From positions 1 to 29,213 of the forward strand of contig JANBPT010000595.1 in assembly GCA_027575765.1 (NCBI GenBank): a stretch of 29,213 bases of DNA, in the 5' to 3' direction. The notes below the pieces were generated by a model that was not told where the DNA came from, did not search any database, and saw nothing but the letters and a program-made list of their open reading frames with translations. Position numbers and translations under genes: made by a program. Positions 8,917-18,821 of this stretch are shown in pieces (position 1 is the stretch's first letter; the number at the start of each line of letters is the position of its first letter). The DNA comes from Tieghemiomyces parasiticus (taxonomy: Eukaryota > Kickxellomycota > Dimargaritomycetes > Dimargaritales > Dimargaritaceae).

Positions 8917-10973
8917 GCCAACGAAGTATCTAAAATGTTACTCAAAGAGGAATCCATCCCCGTAGATTTAGTTGCTATGTTATGTCTAGTTTAATGCCCA
9001 GGCCTTGCCCGCCACCCTCTGTCTGGATAACACCCGTGTTCGGATTTCCATGGCTACCTCTATTGTTCCCATCGTATTGTAGTTGTTAATACCCCATCCA
9101 TACACCATCGGCGGCCCATTCCCTTGGGAATAGGTCATGAATAAATCCGCCGCCCTGCTAACGCTTACCATACCACCGTAGCTGACAGCGGCTAGCCGTT
9201 ACGAACTCAGCACGGTCCTGGCCAACCGAGTCCCTCGGGTTTTCTACCCAATCCGCTGGTAAGAGGCGCATGGCTACACCCAGTCCATCGGGCCTTGGTG
9301 ATCCCCTTTCCGCCGTTATGAACTCAAGACGAGACAGGATTTTATGCGAGTGAGTTGGTAAAAATCGGCCACGGAGAATAGGGCAATCCAGAAAGACTGG
9401 TGATTAGACAGGAAACCACGGGTGCCTCACTTGCACCAAGTCCCAAGCGAAGTGGCAAACGGGTTCTTCACGGGACCCACAAGTTTGCAGCCAGTTGACA
9501 GCGCGGTGGTGTTTACAAGGTGGCGAGCGTCGCTGGACTGACCGACCTGGCCCGGCCGGCGTAGCTTACTGTCACCTTGCCGATATCCCAAGCCAGGTTC
9601 GCTCGAACCCGACCGCTACGGGATTGGACTTGACTTCCCACGGTCGACAGCTATGCCAAGTGCCAGGGAAAACTCGTGAGCCATTGTTTATGTTCCTTAT
9701 GGGGATTGACCCTGGTTTTCCTCGGCGGCCGACCGATTTTTAACGAGGGTTAGTGCGCTGGATGTACAGGAATTTGTTACCACTCTGCCCCACTTACGAC
9801 CGTTCTGTTCCCACAACCTCGCCGTCTTTGCCGTTGCGAATGACGCCTTCTAATACCAATCGGACAGGCCCAGCCGCCAAGCTGGTGGTCGGCCAGGTGT
9901 ATCGGCATGCCACCGCTGCTACCATTGATTAGTCGTATTGGCAGGGCGCCCCTTCTTGTTCTCCGTTTGCACCGCTATTTTTGAATTCAGGGGAATCCCC
10001 GTAGGTTTATTGCGCCCTATTTTATACGTCGGCCGAGCTCGCTAGCCTGCTAACTTGTCTCCAGCCCCCCTCGGCCTTGTTGCACACACGAGCTTGCGAT
10101 CAGCCCAACCACTCTTGTCACCCGTATTCACCCTCGGGTCGCCCTAGTCACGCAGACTTCCCTCATTCGCGTGCTTGTCATTGCGGCCAACCACTGGGAA
10201 GCGCTCCTTACGTCCACCTACCAGCCCTTCCCCATCCGCTTCCTAAAAGCCTCCCCGCGCGCGCTCTGCTGCCCAATCAATGGAACAGGACCCTGTTCCC
10301 CCGTTCCTCTTCTCCACAACCCCCCGCCGACTCTCTCAACACACCGCCCCGTGCCCCTTTCCGCTTCGGCTGGGCTGCGAGACTGTGGCACTGACCTGCC
10401 GCCGATTCGTTACGGAGACGCCCGCCCGCTCGCGTGTATAGGCTACTTTCGCGCTCGGAAAGCCCTCCCGCCTAAGCGCTCGCCATCCCTGCTTACCACA
10501 TTGCGTTTGTCGGCTGGTCCATCATCGCCTTTTGCCAACCTCCTTCTACAGCCAGTTCCCTGGCCTACTCTGCACCGGCCCCGTCCCCACCCTACCCAGA
10601 CATATCTTTGCGGACAGCGGTGTCCTTGGTCAGGACGACGACCTTGGCACGAAGCTTACATTCCCATTCCCCATCTTCGCACGAGCCAGACTCACGCGCA
10701 TCCCGCCTACCCCCACGGTCTGGCCCTTTTTTAGTCGCCTCAGCCGGCACCGAGCGCTCGGTCTGCCCGGACTTCACCACCTGCCTACGCCTGAGCTTGT
10801 TTGGTCTCGGTGACAAACACGGGTCAGTCGCCAGCCCGTCGGCTTTCGTTTACTCTTGACCACGCGACTCCGCCCCACAGCCGACCTCGCTTGTCCTCCG
10901 CATTCCCGCCCAGGGTTTTCCTCCTACGTTTAACCTCCCTGCCTAGCCCTGCGAACCCGCCCCCGTGTGCACG
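8917..10973. other. intergenic: HMMR-like 3' end and long pyrimidine-rich leader
   Basis: No gene is recognised in these 2 kb. From about 10040 to 10970 the plus strand is strongly C- and T-rich, directly before the next gene. This looks like an extended pyrimidine-rich promoter or 5' untranslated region. Open frames of 60-190 codons here are Pro/Ser/Arg compositional artefacts of that bias. Upstream exons of the next gene cannot be excluded. Confidence 0.45.
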
Positions 10974-12749
10974 ATGCACACCAATGCCCCAGCGCCGCCT
11001 CTGCCCGAACCCATGGATGCTTCACCGATTCCCCGTCCGCCCTCATCCCACGAGTCGCCGGCAGGTAACACCCGCTCTGGAAACGGTCACCCGCAGCCAC
11101 CGCCGTCGACCACACCACCCGAATCCTCCAGTGCTCAGACCAATCCTGCCTACCTGCCGGCTGGATCGCCGGCCACCGTGCCAACCACCCCGCGGTCAGC
11201 CCGCTCGTCGACTTCCAAGCCCCTGCCCGCCTTAACGCCTATTATTACCAGCCACGACGCATTACGGACTATGGGCCACCGCCGCCAGGATGCCCCACCA
11301 GACGACACACAAACTCAGCCCCCGAGCCGCGCAAGTTCGATCAACCACCCACCCGCGCACCACTACGGTCCGCACTCGGCCCACCCGCGTGTGCACTCGT
11401 TGAGTACGAGCCAATTCCGTGAGGAAGGTGGCGTGTCACGACTAACCACCCACCACAGCTTTCCACATCATCAGTACCAGAAGGAGCAGCGCCAGAATCA
11501 CCGTACGCGGCCGCACAGCGAGACCCGCTTCGGATCGTCCGGCGGTCTCAACAGCGCTCCGGCCTATTTACGGCCCGATCCGCCCCCGTGGCACCCATCC
11601 GCGCCGGAACCTCCTGCGGCCACCGAACCTATTGCCCCAACGCAGCAACCAACACAACAACCAGGTTCGTCGTCGTATCGCCCGCCACCGCGGTTGCACG
11701 AGGCCGTGCTGGCCCAACTCCCACCTGCTAAAGAATCCATGACACTGCGCGAACTCTTGGCCGCCTATCGCCATGACCCGGACTTGCTCAAACTCATTCT
11801 ACCAGCCAAAGTCGAAGAGGATCGGGTAAGACGAATGGCGTTGCAGCGAGGGCATTTTACCCTGCCCTCCGCAGTACCAAGTGCCGTGAGCACCTTGGTT
11901 GGATCGCCTGGCTGTTTTCCACCAATCCAATCGACCATTATTTCACCTCCCATCTCACCCACCCACCCCTTCCCACCCATAACCCCTACTCTGAAGTTGC
12001 GTGCTGAAGATGTTAAGCGCCAGACCGAGAGTCTCCGCTTGCAGCAGCTCAACTTAGACATTGCCTACTTAGAGTTACAGACGCAGTACACAGAGACTCA
12101 CGGCCACCCCCCGCCGTTCCGGCCCTCGGCCTCCAACGCTTGCGGGCCGAGCGGGGACCCCGAAGGCCAGGCCCCCCCATACCGGGAGATGATGGACCCG
12201 GCGGGTCGTCCGCCGGCACATGCCGGTTACCTAGTCCCACCGCCGACAGGCCCCGAAGTGCGACCCCCCAGTCGGTACGATGCTCCTGCCTGGGACGCGT
12301 CTCCTCCGCGACTTCCCTATGACCACGGATACCATCCTGGAAATGGCATGTCACAACCCCCGCCACCACTGCCCATGCACGGTGGTCCTGGCCCGTCCCC
12401 GTCTTACCACTACCCACACCTATTACACAAGGGCCCACCTCCACCCCCGCCGCATCAGGCACCTCCACCGCCGCCCCAGGCTTACCCGCCGTTGCGCCAT
12501 GAATCTCCAGGTGGGGTTCGCGACACTCACATGTGCTACTCGCCACAGACCGAGTCGCCCATGTCATCCCTCCCACCTCACCTGCAGGGCCCGCGGTCAG
12601 CAGTTGTACCCCCGGTCGCAGGCAAGAAACGCAGCGTCCCACACGAGCAGGTCATGGAAGCCATGCGCAAGAAATTGCATGCTAACCAGCAGAACCGGAC
12701 GCAGACGAACGGCGCCATCCCCTATTCGCCCGCCCGTAGTCCCAAATAA
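10974..12749 (+). CDS. low-complexity fungal protein with conserved EEDR helix and C-terminal block
   Basis: Function not recognised. From the ATG at 10974 the unspliced frame has 591 residues. Most is Pro/His/Ser/Gln-rich and probably disordered, with long polyproline runs near the C-terminus. Two parts look folded. One is a helical block starting MTLRELLAAYRHDPDLLKLI, then KVEEDR, then LRAEDVKRQTESLRLQQLN. The other is a basic C-terminal block, KKRSVPHEQVMEAMRKKLHA. Similar paired blocks occur, from memory, in uncharacterised zygomycete proteins, which may be nuclear regulators. A 171-base segment (11826-11996) beginning GTAAGA and ending in a pyrimidine-rich CTGAAG separates KVEEDR from LRAEDVK. 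Removing it keeps the frame, restores one charged helix, and gives 534 residues. I consider the spliced form the main product. Confidence 0.72.
   Translation: MHTNAPAPPLPEPMDASPIPRPPSSHESPAGNTRSGNGHPQPPPSTTPPESSSAQTNPAYLPAGSPATVPTTPRSARSSTSKPLPALTPIITSHDALRTMGHRRQDAPPDDTQTQPPSRASSINHPPAHHYGPHSAHPRVHSLSTSQFREEGGVSRLTTHHSFPHHQYQKEQRQNHRTRPHSETRFGSSGGLNSAPAYLRPDPPPWHPSAPEPPAATEPIAPTQQPTQQPGSSSYRPPPRLHEAVLAQLPPAKESMTLRELLAAYRHDPDLLKLILPAKVEEDRVRRMALQRGHFTLPSAVPSAVSTLVGSPGCFPPIQSTIISPPISPTHPFPPITPTLKLRAEDVKRQTESLRLQQLNLDIAYLELQTQYTETHGHPPPFRPSASNACGPSGDPEGQAPPYREMMDPAGRPPAHAGYLVPPPTGPEVRPPSRYDAPAWDASPPRLPYDHGYHPGNGMSQPPPPLPMHGGPGPSPSYHYPHLLHKGPPPPPPHQAPPPPPQAYPPLRHESPGGVRDTHMCYSPQTESPMSSLPPHLQGPRSAVVPPVAGKKRSVPHEQVMEAMRKKLHANQQNRTQTNGAIPYSPARSPK
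11826..11996 (+). other. probable in-frame intron (exitron-like)
   Basis: The donor is CGG|GTAAGA at 11826. The acceptor AAG ends at 11996, after a C/T-rich tract with CCCATAACCC as a possible branch region. The length is 171, divisible by three, with no in-frame stop, so retention or removal both give a full-length protein. The encoded 57 residues are Pro/Ser/Thr-rich and interrupt an otherwise continuous charged helix, which favours splicing. Confidence 0.65.
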
Positions 12750-13245
12750 GCCAAGTGGGACGTAAGGCTGGCTTACCACATGTACCGAATACCCCCCGAA
12801 ACGGCCGGCCCGTCGGGCGTGATATCTTTGCTTGAATAACAAACTGCAGGGTGTGTGCGTCTGGGGGGATCTCTACTGGTCCAAATGGAACGCTATAAAC
12901 CCCCTTCCCCCTGTCGACACTTCTGGCATCACCATTGGTGTTCAACTCTTGGTTACCACATTCTTTTACCATGCACAGGCTAGTTTGAAATTGGACAAGA
13001 CCACTGTGTCTGCAGATTGATTTAAAGAAGATAATCGAATTGGAAGCGGTGCTTGAGGGCCATGGTAGCAACGACACTAAAAAAATGTATAGTATAATAG
13101 TCGAAGGTGGCTTAATCCTCCGTAATGGCGTGGTCGTAAAAAGTCAAGAGGTCTCAAGTGCGCGTCGGGAGGAAAAGACTAGAGGATCCGGCAGCCGCCG
13201 GTGCTATCGTTGTTTGCGCCACTAGACGTTTAGTGGAGGGGGGGG
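12750..13245. other. convergent 3' intergenic region
   Basis: This lies between the stop of the plus-strand low-complexity protein and the stop of the minus-strand OTU protein. It holds both 3' untranslated regions. No gene or structured element is recognised. Confidence 0.5.
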
Positions 13246-14690
13246 CTAGAGATTCGCCGTGTTGTCCTCCTGAATGACGCGGCCTAGACGTTTGAGGGCA
13301 CTGGTGTATTGAGGCACGTCGGCGTCAAACTCGGTCACGTCGTCCTCAAACTTCATGTTTAACGTCGGGGCGAGACCGACGGCGTCGTAGTGGGACCCGG
13401 TATACACCAGAAAAACGCGGGTGGGGTACTGGTGGCGGCCGTACTTGTCGATGTGGAGGTCGCGGATATCGATGGAATAGATTTGGAGCCCAAACAAGAT
13501 GGCCATGATGTCGAGTTCAAGGGCGCCGCCCCAGTTTCGCGGGTGTAGGATCCACCGACTATACTCGTGGACGGTCATGGTGAAGCCGGCCGCGTAGTAG
13601 ATGGACGGATGGCGACGCATGTAGGCCGCCACTCGTCGGCGGAGGACGGGGGCCTTGCCCAGACGGTTCTTGGTCACGAAGGCCATCGCGTGGAATAGAC
13701 AGCTGCCGTCGCTGAGAGCGCAGCGGCGGATGAGGTAAGAGGAGCCCAGTGGGGCGTACATGATGCTGAGCCGGCGTTGGTCAATGTTGTAGGGACTACC
13801 ATTGTAGAGCAGGGCCTGCTCCGCAGCGGTTTCGTAGACCCGCTCATAGTCATCGCCCACATCGCTGTAGGCGTTGTCGTCGTCACCTAAGGTGGTGTCC
13901 TCCGAACTCGACCAGCTGTTGGTCCGTGACCGGTATTCCCGCTGCTGCGCACTGGGATCAACGCGCTCGGTGGGGTACTCGTCAGTGACTTTGCACGACG
14001 CAAAAAGGGACTCGAGGGGCTCGGGCGTGGCCGACCGGCTGCTTTGGTAGGAGGACGGGGCCGGGGACCCCCGGCGGAACGAGTCGCCGTGGATGGTGAT
14101 GGGGATGGATATTGATATGCTACGCGTGAAGTCCGGGCTGGACCCGTAGGCCGGTGACGCATAGGAGGGCCGGGAGGGAGGTGACGGGGAGCGCGTCCGC
14201 GGCGGCGGTGGTGACGGAGAGCGTGCTGGGGGCGGCGAAGGGGATGACCGACGGCCGCTATCGTAGAACGTCGCGGGCTTGCTCCAGGAAGAACCGGAAG
14301 GACGCCAGTCGCTGCCAAAAGACGACAGTGGCTCGAAGCCTGACGGGTAAGTAGACGTAAACGTTGACTTTCCGCCTGACGTTGAGGAGGGTGTAAAGGC
14401 CGAGCTGGTGGGGAACGCGCTCGCGTGGGAGCCCGACGCTCGGTAGAACCGGTCGGTGAACATGTGGGGGTTAGTTTTGTTGGGAGGGCTGGGGAGGAAT
14501 CCGCTGATGGGAGGGACAGGGTTGTGGGGAATGAGGGGGGTAAGCGGGGACCCCCGACGCGTGGCGGTGGCCGCGGTCGGAGTTGGGAGCGGGGCGGGCG
14601 AACGGCTGCGTGCGCCGGCCGAACCGAATGCGTGGTAGCCGGGCTGCTGGACGAGGCTCGGGTCGCGCCAGACCAGGCCGTTACGAACTG
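13246..14690 (-). CDS. OTU-family cysteine protease, YOD1/OTU1-like (5' exon unresolved)
   Basis: Probable deubiquitinase. The OTU domain occupies about the last 170 codons. SDGSCLFHAM carries the catalytic Cys (codon 13699-13701). Between are WILHPRNWGGALELDIMAIL and SIDIRDLHIDKYG, matching the W.GG.IEL and IDxxxxxxDxYG blocks of YOD1/OTU1. FLVYTGSHYDAVGLAP holds the catalytic His (13390-13392). Upstream lie about 290 disordered residues with SPSPPP repeats and an acidic stretch. Unlike OTU1 there is no recognisable N-terminal UBX-like domain, and the protein ends where OTU1 would continue into its C2H2 zinc finger. The reading frame upstream of 14690 has no ATG, and a TTATCTTTTAG acceptor ends at 14691, so a 5' exon must exist. 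It requires one base of a split codon. A strong GTAAGTAG donor at 15400-15405 (minus) is a candidate. Confidence 0.88.
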
Positions 14691-17600
14691 CTAAAAGATA
14701 ATAAAAGGTAGTGAGGTACACAAGAAACGGCACCGTGGCCGGAATAGCGGCGGGAGGAATACGCGTCCAGGTGAGCGAGGGTGGCGAGTAGGCACGGACA
14801 ACGTTGCAGGGAGGGGGGTCGGTATGGGCGTGCGTACGTTTTTTGGGGGCACGCGACCAGGGACCCGCACGGATGAGGCGATGGGGCCTGCGCGGGGTGC
14901 CGCTATACTATATGTGGCGAGAGGGCTAGCGGTGGAAATACGGCTGGGCACCGCAGAGAAAACAACGTCGGAGCTTGCCTAGCAACGGGTTTCCGCTGTG
15001 CCTGACCTCAACGGTTGGTAGCGGCCGGTTAGTTCGCCTGGTAAGGGGGGGCATGTGGGGTGGCAGTGGTAGGACATGGACAGGAATTAATAACTGTCAA
15101 CTGGGTCACAATACCGCCCGGGCGTGTGGAGACCAAGTACCCGCCACGACTGAGGACCAATGGACACTCTGATGTCAGGGCATCGGAAGAACTGTGGAGA
15201 CTCACTCATCAACCCCCCTCCCTCCTGTCGGTGAGCGATTAGCCCCTAGGCACCAAACCACAGCACCCCTGTCGGTTTACTGAGGACAGCCGGCCACGGG
15301 GTGGTGATAGACTGTGCACCGAGTAGCCACAAGGAAACCGGCCGATCACTAGCGAACCGACCCGGGAACAGAGGTGCAATGTCGGATTAGGGCCCTACTA
15401 CTTACCGGTGACGATGGATGCGCCAAGTATGACGGGTCGGAAAAGATGCTTCAGCGACGGGTCCCCTCTGCAACGCAGCAGGCTGGGCTATACTGGAAGA
15501 AGAATGAAGTGGCGATGTTTGAAAGGCCGAAGGAAAGATTGGATTTGGGGTGGATACGGCCGCCGCGAAGCCAAAGAGGTCGGGAGATTGGCTGGAATGG
15601 TCGGCGGAAGGCACCTTGGCCGCGGAAGTAGCGCGGTGTTGAAAGGGAAGGCGGAGCCAGAGGTACAACTATATCCCCAACGAAGCGGCACTTGCGAAAC
15701 TACGACAGGGATATCTTGTTCCGTGTAACGTAACTAAGTGTATAGCCAGCAAAGTTGCACAACCGTCTAAAACGAGCCAGCGAGAGGGCAGTCAGTATCG
15801 AAGGGCAGCCGCAGCAACCCAGGAGGACAAGTCAGACTCTCTAATATGGGGGAGGGGGTGGATGAGGGGTACCAATCTACATGCGTTGACCAGGAAAAGA
15901 ATACAAGCCCAGGAGAAAGGGCGGCGCTTCATCACCATCCTTTTATATAGCGACCAACTTTAAGGCTAATATATGGATAGCGCTGTACTGCCGTGTTTGG
16001 GGCAAGTCGGCGGTCATGTTCACTGCATGTGGAAAATACAATGAAGACGCGACTGCCCAATGGGACTGTCGCGGAAGAATGGGTATATGGAAGCTGGTGC
16101 CGTTATTAAGAAAAGGAAACTGTGGCCATAGCAGTTATCAAGAAAAGGGGGGGGAAGTGGCTGTACAGCCGCACCGGTGCCTGTGACATCAAAGTAGGCG
16201 GGGTGCGTACCCGGTCTGCATAGCCGCCTTCGCCAGGTACATTGACTAAATAGGGGAATCGGCCCTACTGAAATTTCGAACATTCCGAACCTCGATACGT
16301 TGGTCAAAACTGTATTTTATTAATTTTGAAGATTGTACATTTTGTTTTTGGTTTAAGACCATCCGCCCAAGCAGCCTGGTTCCTACAAAATGATTAACTG
16401 TCAACGGCCGCAACCATCAGGAAGCAAGGGCATCAATAAATAACTGGGCGGCCGGTCCGATGGAAGCCACCTCAGTAATGACCGCCAGAAAACATGATGG
16501 AAGACCAACCAGCACCGACGCATCAATCCCAAAACCCCTCTAAATGACGCCCATTCAATTACGCCACGAGACTAGGCGTGGGTAAGGGGACAAGGCAAAA
16601 AGGACCAGATGGCCTGCCAGTTGGGCGTGATGGCACCGGATGCATGTACAGCAGGGTGGTACAGGTCCCTAAACATTTCGCAATCGCTGGCCGCTGGCCA
16701 CCGGACGTCCGTAAGAAGCATGGCATCCACCTCGACCACGCCAAATACTCCCCCATTTGGCTTGGACCATGACCAGCAGCCCAAAGCGACTGGGGAAAAT
16801 CGACGACTTGGCTGTGTCCACAGTGCCAACAACTTTTGTTTGAAGATGGCCCATCAGAAATCCATCCCAGCAGCGTTAGAAGGGATCGTCCACAGTCGGA
16901 GTCAATGTGATGTGTATATAGGGGGTCGGTGTCGAGCCCTTAACCCATCTAGCGGCTTGGAAACGTCTAAAGAGGGTATCAGCAGCCTTGATTTCCAAGT
17001 ATATTCGACGTGTATGTAACGAGTACCTTGAAGGCCAGACCGGTGATACTATGCGGCATTATCAGTCAATGAAGTGAGGAAGGAAGTGGCGTGGACCACC
17101 CACACAGTTCACTGGTAGCCACGCCACCCGGACCTGGTCCGACGACTCCCTCGGTGCATTTTTGTTGGAGTCATGGTTCAAAAACACGGTGTTTTACCCA
17201 CGTCCTGGGGCGGTTTCCTTGGATTCCTACCTAAACAGTGAGCCTGGTGGTAACCCCAAAGTAGCCGCCCGGTGGAAACGTAAAAGCACCGATGGAGGTC
17301 GAAGCCCATACTGCCTCCGCCCAAGGGTGGGAGGGAGCCGGTGGAAGGACGGATGCCGGTCAGCCTTTTCCAGGTCTCTGTCGCTGCTCGCCAAGGTACA
17401 CCTGGCGGCGACAAACCCCATTATCATCGGACGGGTGCTCGATGCCAGAGTAGCCACCGCCCGTGTGTAAGGTTAGTGCAGTTGCTCTGAGTGCAGTCAC
17501 TGGGCTCTGACGATCCCGCCGCCCATTCAATCTTTATCAGGTATCGATAAGCTACCTTTCGACTGCGAAACCACCGCGTCGCGAGTGACCAGCAGACGCA

Positions 17601-18821
17601 ACCAGGGTTTCGGATGGGCTGGGCCGACTTATGCTCGAACTGCCATAGGGTCGCCAGTCCAGAATATTTCGACGCTTATTTCTTGATCAACAACCTACCC
17701 GTAATCCCATACGGCCCGTGCACTCTGGTGGTCACAGCGCCGTTAACCGTGACCCGGCACGCAAAGCCACCTAGGTACACGGTCCGCTACCTCGGTGTCC
17801 ATTTCACCGAACGACAATCGCTGTTTGGCGGCACTTGGTTGTAGACACCATACTTAAAATGTGTTTAATCCACAGCCTAGGTCTAGTGTGACTGTCGCAC
17901 TCTTTGTCGGAGATTTTGCCGCCTTTAACAAACATTGTACGCCCAAACTACTGGGTAAGCCGGATCGGGGGGGGGGTAGGTCTGTCAGGCGGGAAAAGGG
18001 CAGGGGCGACTGACCACCATGGCCAGTAGACGTGGTGGTGGCATTAAGGCCTTTGGCCCACTCTCGCCCGAGAGGCGGATAAGAAGCAACGACACTCCTT
18101 ACGCCCCGTTCCCAGGTACAAACCCGTGTCACTGCAGGTGTGGAGATACGCCTAGCGCTTCGCTCTGGCCCGCCGTCTCCTCTCCGCCGGTCCCAACCTA
18201 TACCCCACGAAGCGCGCACACGGTCCAGACTTGACGCTGGCCTCCCTAATCAAAGCGACGGCGACAGCCATAGCTGCTCCCCGCCCGCAGGCTCCCGGTC
18301 AGACGCCCCGCCCGCTCGACACCAGCCTGCAGCCACACATTGACCGCCCTCCTGGCTCTCCCGCGCCAATCCAGCACTGCCTGCGGCCTAGATTGCTTTG
18401 CTCCGAAGCACGCGCCGCAACTAGCTGGACAAGAAGAAGAGGGGCAGCCCTCGCCAGGTGGCCGATCCAAGACAACCCGATGCCCACGCAATTCCCCCCC
18501 GGCCAGGCCCGCAACCCTCAACCCCTCACCCTCACCCACCAGCCTCTCCTCTCATGACCAGCGCACCTTGCTCACCATCTCTCCCAGTCATCTCGCGATC
18601 GTCACTGACACATCGGGCTCTCTCACCCCTCACTCTGCCATTCCAACGTTCGCCCCTTTCCTGACTGGTCACGCGCACGACCATTCCTCAGTGCCTCATC
18701 TCGACCCTCGCGATCATCGCCACAGTCTCATCATTTTTAGTCCCTACTCCACGCTTCATTCGACATCTGCCCCCGCCCCCTCCCCACTTCCCTACCACCT
18801 TACCAGCCTGGATCACGCACC
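14691..18821. other. 4.1-kb gene-poor region
   Basis: It must include the first exon and promoter of the minus-strand OTU gene (candidate donor at 15400-15405) and, at its right end, the promoter of NOT3, where about 18230-18820 is strongly pyrimidine-rich on the plus strand. In between no intact gene is recognised. Two short frames resemble non-LTR retrotransposon polymerase fragments: 17614-17844 plus (RYLGVHF) and 16572-16832 minus (NWQAIWSFLP). They are on opposite strands and lack the YxDD catalytic core, so at most this is decayed transposon DNA. Confidence 0.4.

Noticed and set aside
7974..8957. 327-codon minus-strand open frame
   Set aside because: Antisense to the last exon of the HMMR-like gene. 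Arg/Ser/Ala composition is that of a GC-rich shadow, with no family signal.
10171..10734. 187-codon plus-strand open frame before the low-complexity gene
   Set aside because: Composition follows the pyrimidine-rich DNA. No ordered segment, no similarity, and frames overlap each other freely here.
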